Shown here: positions 37,374 through 47,535 of the stretch, piece by piece
Layout: every line of letters starts with the position of its first letter
How positions within the stretch are numbered: position 1 is the stretch's first letter
Assembly (NCBI GenBank): GCA_964414425.1
Contig: CAYPWL010000004.1
Coordinates: forward strand, 62,001-126,000
Direction: 5' to 3'
Length of the DNA: 64,000 nt
Origin: GYS-P2D sp964414425
GTDB taxonomy: Bacteria; Bacteroidota; Bacteroidia; Chitinophagales; Saprospiraceae
Made by a program: the position numbers and the translations under genes
Notes under the pieces: generated by a model
What the model was told of the DNA's origin: nothing
Seen by the model: the letters and a program-made list of their open reading frames with translations, nothing else
The model's database searches: none

Positions 37374-38002
37374 CCGAGCTGGATATATATGAGAGATTTA
37401 GTTTCAAAAAACTCTTCTTCAAAGTAATCACTTAATGGGGTCACTTCATAGTACTCTTTCTTACGAATTGAGGATAGCTCAGCACTTAGGTCTCCTCCTT
37501 TCAGCGAGATCATCCCATTAGGTATAGCGTTGCGTTGTTTAGCAGAGATATTATTTCTGGTCCATGATAGCAGCTTGGTGAATGGCGCTACCGCACGGTT
37601 AATAACATAATCATACCTATCCTTGATTTCCTCAGCTCGAGAGTGGGTCGTTTTAATGTTTTCTAAGCCGAGCTCTGCTACGATGGCATTGATGACCTTT
37701 AGCTTTTTGTTGATACTATCCACACAATGGAAACTCACCTCTGGAAACAAGATTGCTAAGGGAATACTCGGAAATCCACCGCCACACCCGATGTCCATAA
37801 TCTTAGTACCTGGCTTGAATGATATCCATTTGGCAATAGCCAAAGAATGAAGCACATGTCGCTCATATAGGTTGTCGATATCCTTGCGTGAGATCACGTT
37901 GATCTGACTATTCCACTCAGTATACAGAGGTAGTAACTGATCCATCTGCTGCGATTGCTGATCAGTAAGTTGTGAGAAGTATTTATCAATGATTTCTACC
38001 AT
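37370..38002 (-). CDS. rsmG: 16S rRNA 7-methylguanosine(527) methyltransferase RsmG
   Basis: 210 residues from the ATG at 38002 (MVEIIDKYFS). SAM-binding motif KIMDIGCGGGFPSIPLAILF, then NAIVAELGLENI and SRAEEI and AVAPFTKLLSW, all typical of RsmG/GidB. The longer reading frame up to 38095 overlaps the upstream glycosyltransferase and adds a hydrophobic stretch unlike the family. The chosen start overlaps the glycosyltransferase stop by 7 bp. Confidence 0.95.
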   Translation of the reverse strand: MVEIIDKYFSQLTDQQSQQMDQLLPLYTEWNSQINVISRKDIDNLYERHVLHSLAIAKWISFKPGTKIMDIGCGGGFPSIPLAILFPEVSFHCVDSINKKLKVINAIVAELGLENIKTTHSRAEEIKDRYDYVINRAVAPFTKLLSWTRNNISAKQRNAIPNGMISLKGGDLSAELSSIRKKEYYEVTPLSDYFEEEFFETKSLIYIQLG

Positions 38003-39066
38003 GTCTTCTTTTTCAACGGTAACAATAGACCCATCAGGCAGTAATAGGATAACAATAATATATCTAATACAGGAGCCCAATACCATAAGTGCCATTCTTT
38101 TAGCATCGACATCTTATTGTAAGCTACCCAGAGCAGTATAGCGGTTCTAATCAACAGGATACCTAAGACCAGGGCAGTGTATGTGCCTACGATGAGGAGC
38201 GCAATAGCACTGAGATACAACATCAGCTGAGAGAAGAATATTGAGGTCAAGATGATCTGGTGTTTTAAGGTATAGGACGTTGCTGTCGTGAGATGTCTTC
38301 TCTTTTGTTGTATTAGTTCAGACAGATTAGTTGCAGGGATAGAGTAAGTGAATGAGTCCAAGTTGATCCCAACCTGAGTATCGGGTGATAATCCTCCAAT
38401 GAAGAGATCATCATCACCACTTTTAATATGCGAGTGATTGGCAAATCCTCCTTGCTTTAAGAAGACATCTTTTTTATAAGCAAGATTGCGCCCTACACCC
38501 ATATATGGAAGACCCAGTTTGCACAGTGAGAAGTACTGCATAGCAATATACCAGGTCTCATAGCGGATAAACTTATTAAGGAGACCAAATGTCGGTTGAT
38601 ATGGTCCGTACCCCAAGATGACATCTGACTGATGACGAGCATTGATCATGTCCGAGATCCATGTATCTGAGGCAGGCTTACAATCTGCATCAGTTGTAAT
38701 GATCCATGAACCTGAGGCAGCAGAGATTCCAGTTGACAGGGCTTCTTTTTTGCCCGTACCCTTGTTGGTATAGACTTTCATGTTACTATCAGGAGTAGCG
38801 CTCTGATCAAGGATATGTACGCTGTTATCTGTGGAGTGATCATCGACAAAGATGATTTCTAAGTTGGGGTAGTCTTGTCTTGCCCAATGGGGTAGATGTG
38901 CCGATAGATTATGAGCTTCATTTTTGATAGCGATCACTAAATTGACTATAGGAAACTCTTCTGAGACAGAAGCTTGAGGTCTGGATAATTGAGTGAACAA
39001 TCCAGCGTATATCAGAACCTGAATGACAAAAGAGACGAGAAGGATACAGAGTAACACAAGCGACAT
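37996..39066 (-). CDS. Membrane glycosyltransferase family 2
   Basis: About 356 residues. One N-terminal helix (SLVLLCILLVSFVIQVLIYAG), a GT2 domain with IIFVDDHSTDNS, the metal-binding D-x-D in TTDADCKP and the Q-x-x-R-W-like word QQKRRHLTT, and two or three C-terminal helices. This is the layout of processive or polyprenyl-type membrane GT2 enzymes; the sugar is unknown. ATG at 39066 preferred over TTG at 39069. Coupled to rsmG and mscS. Confidence 0.88.
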   Translation of the reverse strand: MSLVLLCILLVSFVIQVLIYAGLFTQLSRPQASVSEEFPIVNLVIAIKNEAHNLSAHLPHWARQDYPNLEIIFVDDHSTDNSVHILDQSATPDSNMKVYTNKGTGKKEALSTGISAASGSWIITTDADCKPASDTWISDMINARHQSDVILGYGPYQPTFGLLNKFIRYETWYIAMQYFSLCKLGLPYMGVGRNLAYKKDVFLKQGGFANHSHIKSGDDDLFIGGLSPDTQVGINLDSFTYSIPATNLSELIQQKRRHLTTATSYTLKHQIILTSIFFSQLMLYLSAIALLIVGTYTALVLGILLIRTAILLWVAYNKMSMLKEWHLWYWAPVLDILLLSYYCLMGLLLPLKKKTW

Positions 39067-39217
39067 CAATCTTCAAAAATAGCCGAGATCATTGGATTAT
39101 TGCCTATTAAGGTAGTAATTGAATGATGATAGGTGTATATTTGGTTACTCTTTCAACGAGTAATTAACCATACCTGTGAATGACTTAAGATCTAAGTCAT
39201 TTTTTAGAAGATTTGTG

Positions 39218-42200
39218 ATGAAAACGTTCCCTTATTACATATCTGTCGTGTATGCGTTATTGACCTTGTCCATAGGACTACAGGGCCAAACGGACAATGC
39301 TACAGGATGGTATAATTTCGACCAAGCATATTATGAATTTGGTATTGATAGCACAGCTATCTATAGCATATCCTACGATGAGCTGATTCAGGCTGGTATT
39401 GAGCCAGCAGCTATACAGGGTAAGGACTTGGCTATCTATTCATTTGGTGAGCGCATTGAGCTTTACACTACTACAGATGAGCAGTGGGCATCAGGCGACT
39501 ACCTATACTTTATAGGCCAGCATAATGATGGGCGTTTAGACGCCGAGCTTTACGACAACCCTGATCGAAGTCAACTTAATCCATTATATAGCTTATATAC
39601 GGATCAGAGCAGTTATTTTTTGACGCTTGAGGAGCATGATTATACCGCCTTCAGGTATGAGGAGGTTGGCTCTGGAGTAGACGACAACGGCTTACCGCAA
39701 CTTGAGGATTACTATATACATACAGTCACTGAAGTCTTTACAGACCAGGCGATAAAGCCAACATACAACAACCGTGATTTCATAAGATATTCTGACTATG
39801 ATATCGGAGAAGGATATGGTTCTGATTTGAGACATGAGCATGTACTCAGGATACCGATGGACGAGATGAATCCATTTGGCATTGACCCCAACATTAAAAT
39901 CCGTGTTGCAACTAATGTTTTTAGCCGCAGTGTCTCATTACTGGTTAACGGAGAATTGCTGCGTATCAGACCTACAGATGGCTATACAGTGGTAGAGTTC
40001 GATGAGCGAATTGACCCTGATCTGTTGAGAGGTGACACGATAGAGATTGCTATCCAAACAGGAAATGGAGAAAATGAAAGAAGTTCAATTGGGTTTTATG
40101 AATTAGCCTATTCACGGAGATATGTTTTTGATGATATTGAGACGCTTAGTTATACTCAACAAGCTTCGCTCCTGCCTAGAAATATTGAGATTTCTAATTC
40201 ACAAGAACAGCTGCCCTTACTTATTAATACAACCGCCAAGCAGATCGTAACTCCTCAGAGGATAGATCAGGGCGTACAATATGTAGTGCCGTCGTCATTT
40301 AGCACAGCAGATTGGTTCTATCAAGCGAACCCAGACGATATGCTGGAGGTAAGAGAGATTGCACCCATAACATTTGAACAACAGACTACGGATGCCTATA
40401 CCATCATCACTCATGATGCAATTATGGATGCCGCAGAGACTTATGGAGCATATAGAAGTTCACCTCAGGGAGGACAGTATGATGTCGCTATAGTCGATAT
40501 GGATCAGCTAAGGTGTCAGTATGCATTTGGGATAGAGCACCATCCTATTGCGCTCAAGAGATTTCTTGCAGAGGCAATGCAAGGAGATCAAGCTATAGAT
40601 TATGTGTTTCTATTAGGCAAGAGTCTTGAGTATACCTCATTGAGAGAGGAGACGGATGATGTATCGTATGTCCCAACATGGGGTGTCCCGGGTTCAGATA
40701 ACTTACTCGTAGCGAGAGAAGGAGACAATCATCCAGCGATACCTATAGGTCGATTATCAGCAGAAACGGAAGAAGCGATTACTGATTACTTGGATAAGAT
40801 CAGAGTACATGAAGCACCACGAGAGGAGTCTCAGACTTATGAAGATCAAAACTGGAAGAAGCAGATCATACACCTCAGTGGCGGGTCATCTGACATCCAA
40901 AATCTACTGTTTAATTTCCTAAATGATATGGGTGATGTAATCGGGAACAGAACCTTTGGTGCAGATCTATTAACCTTTAGGAAGACTTCATCAGATCCCA
41001 TACAAACGGCAACGTCAGAACAGATCATCAATGCCATCAATGGAGGATCGAGTATCATCTCATTTTTTGGTCACTCGGCAGTCGGCACTTTTGATTTCAG
41101 TTTAGAGGATCCTTCTAAGTATAAGAATGCTGGCCGTAACCCAATCATCTTATCATTGGGTTGTCACTCGGGTAATATTCATACGGGCAATACTGGGATC
41201 AGCGAGGACTTTGTCCTCGAAAAAGACAATGGAGCTACTATATTCTTGGCGTCTTCAGGGACGGCATATATCAATCCCCAATATAATATGGGTCTTGACT
41301 TGTATGACCTCATAGGTGAAGACATGTATGGTGAGCCTATCGGAAATGTATTACAACGAGCCCTTGAGATGCGAGCAGATCGGGAGAGTCTTTCTATAGA
41401 GACGCTGATACAGCAGTTTACCCTGCATGGAGATCCCGCTTACCGCCCGTTAATATTTGATGGTCCAGATTATGTAGTGGATAATGCATCTGTGAGAGTA
41501 AATCCAGATGTCATCACCGCAAGCTCAGAGTCGATCACTATCGATTATGATATCATCAACTTGGGGCGTGCGGTGGATGCTCCTTTGGATGTAATGTTGG
41601 TGCATCAATATAATGAGGGTAGGATGTTGGATACGATCATGACAACTATTTCAGCACCGCCGTTTAGATCGAGTATTTCTGTTGAGATAACTAACCCAGG
41701 ATTTGATGCTATAGGGCAGAATAAGATCTTCATTTATGTTGATCCACAAGATGATGTCGAAGAACTCCCCGATGATAATGCGGAGCGCAATAACCGCTTG
41801 TTTGACAATGTAGGGCAGGAAGGATTTGATTTTTTCGTTTTTGACAAGTCGGCATCACCAGTGTCACCAGCGGACTTCGCTATTGTCAATGATCCTAATG
41901 TAGAGCTCATAGCATCAATTAACAATGCATTCGACTTCGGGGGGAGATACGAGTTACAGATTGATACTACAGAGTTATTTGATAGTCCACTACTTAGAGC
42001 AGAAATCGTGGATAATAATAGTAGTCAGATTAGCTGGAGGCCTAACATGGACCTACAAGCAGGTACGGTCTATTACTGGAGGATCGCTACGGCAGAGGTA
42101 GATTTATTTGAGAAGTCGAGACGATGGCGTACACAGTCATTTATTTTTCTTCCCGATAGTCAACCCGGCTGGAGCCAGAGCCATTTTTATCAATGGCAGA

Positions 42201-44110
42201 AGGATGACTTCTATAAGCTGAGGTTAGATGATGCAGATCGTAGAGTTCACTATGCTGAGCGTGAGTGGGACATCAGAATCAAGAATCAATTGAGAGACCC
42301 TAATGACTTTTGGGTTTTCGTTAATAACTCACCATGGGCTTCACTTAATGCGAGGTCTTTAGCTCCTGCCATTCAGGTCTTTGCCTGGCATCCAGAGCAG
42401 GTCATTATTGCTAATTCTGGTCGGGACTTCGGGAGCGAATCTCACTCTGTTGATGGGTTTATATTCAAGACAGATACTCCAGAGGGTAGGCAAGGACTGA
42501 TAGAGTTATTGGACTTTATGCCTGACGGATCTCGAGTGTTCTTACATACCATGATAGCTGATGAGAATACTACGCTCAACATTGATCACTGGTTAGGAGA
42601 TAGTGATATCTATGGGACAAACCTTATTGAGACCTTGGAGTCTTATGGTTCACAACAAGTAAGAGAGCTATTGACTTTGGGCGCAGTACCGTTTACAATG
42701 ATATTTGATAAAGGCGCAGGCCTAGTAATCGAAGATATAGCTGAACATATCGAAGGAACCATAGATCTGAGTTCTGTCGGTCGCAGCTCATGGAGTGAAG
42801 GCCAACTTAGAAGTACCATAATTGGTCCAAGTAATAGTTGGGATCGGTTAGTTTGGGATGATGAAACTGAGGGAGCAGACATCTCCGAAGTTAGGCTCTA
42901 TGGTAGCTCTTCTATTACGGGAAGCGAGACATTAATACGAGTCGCTGAAGGAAGACAAGAGCTCGACTTATCACGCATTGATGCGGAGTTGTATCCATTT
43001 TTAAGACTGGAGTATGAAATCAATGATGCTGATCGATCAGCGTCTCAATTAGATCACTGGCGGATACTTCATCCGACATTGCCAGATGCAGCCTTGTTTA
43101 CCTCTGCAGATGAACCATTTATACTATCAGATACGATTAATGCTGGCGAGGACCTGATCTTAGATTTTAATTTGCTCAATATCAGTACAACCAGGCTTGA
43201 CCCAATCCTTGTGAGATATAGATTGACAGATCAATTGGGGCAATCAACAGTATTTGTTAAAAGAGCGGAGGCGATACCTGCAAATGGAAAGATAAACTTC
43301 TCTGAGACGATACAGACTGATGGCCTCGGAGGGATGTATCGCTTGACTATCGAGCTCAACCCGAATCAAGATCCATATGAGCTCTCTATGTTGAATAACT
43401 TTGGCCAAACAGAAGTCTTTATAAGGCCAGATGAGTTCAATCCATTTTTGGATGTAACCTTTAATGGCAGAACGATTTCTAATGGTGAGGCTGTTGGCCA
43501 TAATCCTCAGATCAGTATCTCACTGAGAGATCCGAGTTCATTTGTTCTATTAGATAATCCCGAAGATTTTGCGATCACTTTGATGTATCCAGAGTTTTTG
43601 GAGCGTAGGATAACGGAGATTGATCCAGACGTGACATTTGTTCCTGCAGAATCACTCGATGAGAACATTGCATCATTTCTTATTAATCCAAACCTATCTA
43701 TAGAAGGCATCTATACCTTGATAGTCAATGCGAAGGATAAAGCAGGGAATGTGGCGGGCACAACGGACTATCGGGTTCAGTTTGAAGTCAGAAGCGATAT
43801 AGAAGAAAGTCCCTTTAAGGTATGGCCTGTACCATTTGTTGAAGAGCTTAATGTGCAGTTTACATTGGGAGAAACGCTGCCAGATGTGTTTAATCTGACG
43901 ATCTACAATGCCAGAGGACAACTCATTAAGCGAGTAAATATTGAGGATTTTGGTCCATTGCAAACAGGGCTCAACCGATACCAATGGGATGGACTTGATC
44001 AAAGTGGTCAGCCAGTGCAAAACGGCATGTATTACTACGAGGTCATCAATAACCTACAGAAGAGATCGGAGCGATGGAAAGGTTCTATACTTAAGATGAC
44101 CGGACAATAG
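39218..44110 (+). CDS. Gingipain-like C25 protease, type IX sortase PorU-like (PorU2 type)
   Basis: About 1630 residues. Signal peptide (KTFPYYISVVYALLTLSIGLQGQ). The upstream GTG at 39176 would add 14 residues and is less likely. C25 peptidase domain from about 400 to 770, with catalytic histidine near residue 618 in SFFGHSAVG and cysteine near 649 in LSLGCHSGN. Then CARDB-like and other Ig-like modules, and a C-terminal FlgD-like/T9SS sorting domain (FNLTIYNARGQLIKRV, WDGLDQSGQPVQNGMYYYEV). PorU cleaves sorting signals of T9SS cargo; this protein is longer than the usual PorU and has no porV beside it, so it is better called PorU2-like. A -7 word TATATTTG lies at 39136-39143. Confidence 0.85.
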   Translation: MKTFPYYISVVYALLTLSIGLQGQTDNATGWYNFDQAYYEFGIDSTAIYSISYDELIQAGIEPAAIQGKDLAIYSFGERIELYTTTDEQWASGDYLYFIGQHNDGRLDAELYDNPDRSQLNPLYSLYTDQSSYFLTLEEHDYTAFRYEEVGSGVDDNGLPQLEDYYIHTVTEVFTDQAIKPTYNNRDFIRYSDYDIGEGYGSDLRHEHVLRIPMDEMNPFGIDPNIKIRVATNVFSRSVSLLVNGELLRIRPTDGYTVVEFDERIDPDLLRGDTIEIAIQTGNGENERSSIGFYELAYSRRYVFDDIETLSYTQQASLLPRNIEISNSQEQLPLLINTTAKQIVTPQRIDQGVQYVVPSSFSTADWFYQANPDDMLEVREIAPITFEQQTTDAYTIITHDAIMDAAETYGAYRSSPQGGQYDVAIVDMDQLRCQYAFGIEHHPIALKRFLAEAMQGDQAIDYVFLLGKSLEYTSLREETDDVSYVPTWGVPGSDNLLVAREGDNHPAIPIGRLSAETEEAITDYLDKIRVHEAPREESQTYEDQNWKKQIIHLSGGSSDIQNLLFNFLNDMGDVIGNRTFGADLLTFRKTSSDPIQTATSEQIINAINGGSSIISFFGHSAVGTFDFSLEDPSKYKNAGRNPIILSLGCHSGNIHTGNTGISEDFVLEKDNGATIFLASSGTAYINPQYNMGLDLYDLIGEDMYGEPIGNVLQRALEMRADRESLSIETLIQQFTLHGDPAYRPLIFDGPDYVVDNASVRVNPDVITASSESITIDYDIINLGRAVDAPLDVMLVHQYNEGRMLDTIMTTISAPPFRSSISVEITNPGFDAIGQNKIFIYVDPQDDVEELPDDNAERNNRLFDNVGQEGFDFFVFDKSASPVSPADFAIVNDPNVELIASINNAFDFGGRYELQIDTTELFDSPLLRAEIVDNNSSQISWRPNMDLQAGTVYYWRIATAEVDLFEKSRRWRTQSFIFLPDSQPGWSQSHFYQWQKDDFYKLRLDDADRRVHYAEREWDIRIKNQLRDPNDFWVFVNNSPWASLNARSLAPAIQVFAWHPEQVIIANSGRDFGSESHSVDGFIFKTDTPEGRQGLIELLDFMPDGSRVFLHTMIADENTTLNIDHWLGDSDIYGTNLIETLESYGSQQVRELLTLGAVPFTMIFDKGAGLVIEDIAEHIEGTIDLSSVGRSSWSEGQLRSTIIGPSNSWDRLVWDDETEGADISEVRLYGSSSITGSETLIRVAEGRQELDLSRIDAELYPFLRLEYEINDADRSASQLDHWRILHPTLPDAALFTSADEPFILSDTINAGEDLILDFNLLNISTTRLDPILVRYRLTDQLGQSTVFVKRAEAIPANGKINFSETIQTDGLGGMYRLTIELNPNQDPYELSMLNNFGQTEVFIRPDEFNPFLDVTFNGRTISNGEAVGHNPQISISLRDPSSFVLLDNPEDFAITLMYPEFLERRITEIDPDVTFVPAESLDENIASFLINPNLSIEGIYTLIVNAKDKAGNVAGTTDYRVQFEVRSDIEESPFKVWPVPFVEELNVQFTLGETLPDVFNLTIYNARGQLIKRVNIEDFGPLQTGLNRYQWDGLDQSGQPVQNGMYYYEVINNLQKRSERWKGSILKMTGQ

Positions 44111-45002
44111 CCAGGTATCGAGCTTTGAGCTTGCCAAACAATTGCGCCCAAGGGGTGATGGAGTCTAATATCCAGTTTTCCCAGTAGTATTCTGATTGAG
44201 TTAAGAGAAGCATGCCCTTGATCGGTGCTGCGACCATGCGTCGGATTGTCTTGATCAAACCACTGGTATTGTAGTCTTGCGGAAATGTAGCGTATCCATC
44301 TCTCGCAGTGGCGTAGGCAGCACGTATCTGCCAGGACAGCGATAGTTTGGCTTGCCCTACTAAGTGCAATATTGATAACTCTGGATCATATCCAATCACA
44401 AACCCTGAAGCACGCAAGTTGTCTTGAACTATATTTTCAGCGGCATATCCTATCTGTTTTCCTTTCATGCCTATATAGTCTGGGAATCCCCCAATCTGAG
44501 CTAATGCCTCCGATCTAATAAAGATGTTACTACCCCAATTGTACTCATGGGTATTAAGCAAACCTACATCTGCCCGAAGTGGCGGTTTTGATCCATAGGA
44601 ATCACTCATCCACCTCGGCTTAGGGTATTTCCACCATGATTCGATCCCTCCACCAAAACAATCAAAACGCTGATTACTGATGATTTTCATAGCACGGCTC
44701 ACAAAGTCCTGTGGGACGATAGCGTCATCATCTATAAACCCTAACCAAGTCCCACACGCCTGCTGAGTTCCTGCATTGCGGGCTATACTCAGCCCTGCTG
44801 TTGGTTCACTGATGATCTTGATACCCTTGTATTGAGATAAGGCAGAGAGTAACTCGGTATGAGAACCTGGATGATTGTTTACTACAAGGACTTCACACAG
44901 ATCTCGTGATATGTTCTCTTTGGCTTGAACTATTGATGATATACAGGATGTCAGCAGCTCAACCCTGTCGTAAGTACAGATGATCAGAGATAGCTTGATC
45001 AT
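44091..45002 (-). CDS. Glycosyltransferase family 2
   Basis: 303 residues, GT-A fold. LSLIICTYDRVELLTSCISS at the start, VLVVNNHPG, the triple aspartate FIDDDAIVP and a late W-x-x-R-A-A-Y element. No membrane helix before a possible amphipathic end. Transfers a sugar from a nucleotide donor, acceptor unknown. Its ATG overlaps the stop of the GyrI-like gene (ATGA), so the two are coupled; its 3' end overlaps the PorU-like gene by 20 bp in convergent orientation. Confidence 0.9.
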   Translation of the reverse strand: MIKLSLIICTYDRVELLTSCISSIVQAKENISRDLCEVLVVNNHPGSHTELLSALSQYKGIKIISEPTAGLSIARNAGTQQACGTWLGFIDDDAIVPQDFVSRAMKIISNQRFDCFGGGIESWWKYPKPRWMSDSYGSKPPLRADVGLLNTHEYNWGSNIFIRSEALAQIGGFPDYIGMKGKQIGYAAENIVQDNLRASGFVIGYDPELSILHLVGQAKLSLSWQIRAAYATARDGYATFPQDYNTSGLIKTIRRMVAAPIKGMLLLTQSEYYWENWILDSITPWAQLFGKLKARYLAIVRSS

Positions 45003-45490
45003 TTGACGGGGATATATATTTCTTCCTTAAGTACTGATCCTCTTTGAGCAGTGTCTGGCAAGATTTTATCAAAGTGAGGTCTATCATCAAGCTCATATTG
45101 AGATTGGGGTAACCAAGAGGAATATAATTCCTGAAAGAACTGTGCAGAGACTCGATCATCACTGGTAAAGCATAGGTAAGCTCCCCCAGTAAGTGTAAAT
45201 TGACGCTGCCCAGCAGGGGTGATATCAGTAATCTGTTGTACTGCTGCCCACTTCTTAAAAGATCTACTCGGATTAAATGCACTGAAGTAATCCTGCGGAT
45301 AAATCTTGATATCGTACACTGGCTGTTCTCTATATTCTTGTGAGTCTTTTCTCCAGATCATGAGTTGTCTAAAGAGCATTGCAGTCTGATCTTGTAGCAA
45401 GGAAGTTTCTGCAGTATATCCGCAAAATGAAGCTTCCTCTATAGTGATGGTTCGATAAGAATTGAAGATTTGTTGAGACGATGTAGGCAT
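44999..45490 (-). CDS. Stand-alone GyrI-like (AraC effector-binding) domain protein
   Basis: 163 residues with the pattern of a GyrI-like small-molecule-binding domain: ETSLLQDQTAMLFRQLMIWR at the start of the core, a central FTLTGGAYLCFTSDD strand, the sequence FFQELYSSWLPQSQYELDD and a late KEEIYIPVK. There is no DNA-binding helix-turn-helix, so it would bind a ligand or protein alone. It overlaps the following GT2 gene by 4 bp. The reason for the link is unknown. Confidence 0.75.
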   Translation of the reverse strand: MPTSSQQIFNSYRTITIEEASFCGYTAETSLLQDQTAMLFRQLMIWRKDSQEYREQPVYDIKIYPQDYFSAFNPSRSFKKWAAVQQITDITPAGQRQFTLTGGAYLCFTSDDRVSAQFFQELYSSWLPQSQYELDDRPHFDKILPDTAQRGSVLKEEIYIPVK

Positions 45491-45546
45491 ATGGTTCAGA
45501 CTTCTGCTGTAGACTGTATCGTGCGAAATTATAATTTTGATACCAG

Positions 45547-46374
45547 ATGGGGATATCTGTGATCATACCTGTATATAATTGTGAACCTTGGTTGGAGCAA
45601 AGTGTCGCATCTGCACTACAGTTTGACGTGGTCAGAGAGGTCATCTTGATCGACGATGGATCAAGAGATGATTCGCTCAGGATTATTAATCAACTGGCAG
45701 AAATAGACTCACGGATTATTAAGCTCAATCATCCTAACAATCAGAATCTTGGCCGCAGTGCTTCGAGAAATCTCGGAGTACTTACTGCAACACAACCTTG
45801 GATCGCTTTTCTTGATGCAGATGATTACTACTTGCCAAATCGATTTGATGGGATGGATTGGGATACGAAGCTGGATGGATATTATGGAACCATAACAAGT
45901 GAAAACCTTGTGAATCCAGACGAAAGTGGAATGTTAACAGGTGTGCCAAAGGACATAATTCCAGAAGAACTGTTCACTTATCTTACCAAACAATCGGAAT
46001 CCTATTTCTCTATTATCTCCATGACAGTACGTCGAGACAGTCTAATAAAAATCGAATTGTTTGATCAGGAGCTAAAAGTCGGAGAAGACACGGATCTCAT
46101 ATGGAGGCTTGCACACAAATTCCACTTAGAACCAACCACACTATTGGACGAACCATGTGCAGTGAGGAGAGTCCATGAATCTAATGAGGATCGAGAGGAT
46201 AAGACTCGAGCAAAGTTCTATCATAAGTGGTTGATACAGACCGAATACCTTTTGTCGGAGGAGGCACGTAAGAGGATGTTTTATGCATATGAACATTACA
46301 AGTCACCGACCAAGGAGCGCTCTAAGCTGTATATGAAATATGCCTATACCAAATGGAAGCTATCCAGTAAGTGA
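45547..46374 (+). CDS. Glycosyltransferase family 2
   Basis: 275 residues. GT-A fold with ISVIIPVYNCEPWLEQSV, VILIDDGSRDDS, RNLGV and the metal motif IAFLDADDYYLPNR. Late motifs RRDSLIKI and GEDTDLIWRL are typical of WcaA-like enzymes. Its 3' end overlaps the GT4 gene at 46360 by 15 bp, convergently. Divergent from the GyrI-like gene. Confidence 0.9.
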   Translation: MGISVIIPVYNCEPWLEQSVASALQFDVVREVILIDDGSRDDSLRIINQLAEIDSRIIKLNHPNNQNLGRSASRNLGVLTATQPWIAFLDADDYYLPNRFDGMDWDTKLDGYYGTITSENLVNPDESGMLTGVPKDIIPEELFTYLTKQSESYFSIISMTVRRDSLIKIELFDQELKVGEDTDLIWRLAHKFHLEPTTLLDEPCAVRRVHESNEDREDKTRAKFYHKWLIQTEYLLSEEARKRMFYAYEHYKSPTKERSKLYMKYAYTKWKLSSK

Positions 46375-47535
46375 TGTGTACAACTCTATCAGTTGGGGAG
46401 CAATAGCTGTGGACGAAAACCGATCAATTACGACTTGTCGGATGTCCTTGGGCTTGTAATCAGTGTAGTTATTATACACCGATTCAATAGCTGTTGTGAG
46501 GTCTGACTCACCGTTATTATTGAGTAGAACTCCAGTATTAGGCCTGATGATATCTTCTGCACCTCCATTGTTAAAACTTACTACGGGGACGCCTGACGCC
46601 ATAGCTTCTATCAGGATAATTCCAAAGGTCTCAGATGTACTTGGATGTACTAATAGATGAGCTTGCTTGAGTAGTTCACTGATTTCTTTTTGAGACTGTC
46701 GCCCTAAGAAGGTAACATCAACATTTGCAGATTTAACCATCTGAATCAGGGCAGCTTTTTCTGGTCCATCGCCAACTATGCTCAGGTGATAACTCACCTG
46801 AAGTTGCTTACAAGCCTTGATCAGTTTGTCAAAGTCTTTCCTCTTGATGAGGTCGCCGATGGCGATTAATTCTAGCTTGTCACTTGGTCCAGACTTGTGC
46901 TCTGGGATATTGAAAAGATCAGTATTGATAAAGTTAGGAATCACCCGAGTCTCTGTGCCATACTTGGTATTAATGACGTCAGCTAATGCTTGCCCTACGG
47001 CAACTACTGCATCAGCATGTCTGTAAGCATCTGATGCAATCTCATTATGGGAAGAGGAAAGGCGACCTTCTAAGACCTGAGTTGAGTGTTCAGTAATGAT
47101 ATAGGGTATGTCTAACTGCTGTTTAATCTCCATAGCGACCCAACCGCCGAGATAGGTATGGGCATGGATGATATCGGGGCTGCCAATTTGATCTATATAT
47201 TTGAGCACCTCCAGGACAAACTTCTTGCGCCATGAGTTCATCCCAGTGTTTCCTCTTCTGGGGATAGACCAGTATCGAGAGGTAAACTCATGTTTGCCGA
47301 CTATATAATTTGGGGTGTTTGGACTCAGTAAGTTTTGATAATTCTGGATGCTTATATCAGCGTGAACAAGGTCTATAGTTAGCCCTTCATGGCGAAGCAT
47401 GTCAGTCTGATATTTGATAAAATCACCATTCTGAGGAGACCTCTTGGACGGATACCAACCGGGGATAACAAGAACCTTTATGTTTTTACTGGAGCGAATC
47501 TTAATCGATTTATTTAGTTTGGTGGCGTGACTCAA
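46360..47535 (-). CDS. Glycosyltransferase family 4
   Basis: 391 residues, GT-B fold. VLVIPGWYPSKRSPQNGDFI at the start, HAHTYLGGWVA, then LIAIGDLIKRKDFDKLIKAC, and the EX7E motif in TSETFGIILIEAMASGVPVV. Retaining enzyme probably transferring hexoses. The only in-frame start before the conserved opening is a TTG at 47535, because the next ATG would remove the fold's first strand. That start overlaps the GTG start of the divergent gene at 47527. Confidence 0.9.
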   Translation of the reverse strand: MSHATKLNKSIKIRSSKNIKVLVIPGWYPSKRSPQNGDFIKYQTDMLRHEGLTIDLVHADISIQNYQNLLSPNTPNYIVGKHEFTSRYWSIPRRGNTGMNSWRKKFVLEVLKYIDQIGSPDIIHAHTYLGGWVAMEIKQQLDIPYIITEHSTQVLEGRLSSSHNEIASDAYRHADAVVAVGQALADVINTKYGTETRVIPNFINTDLFNIPEHKSGPSDKLELIAIGDLIKRKDFDKLIKACKQLQVSYHLSIVGDGPEKAALIQMVKSANVDVTFLGRQSQKEISELLKQAHLLVHPSTSETFGIILIEAMASGVPVVSFNNGGAEDIIRPNTGVLLNNNGESDLTTAIESVYNNYTDYKPKDIRQVVIDRFSSTAIAPQLIELYTSLTG

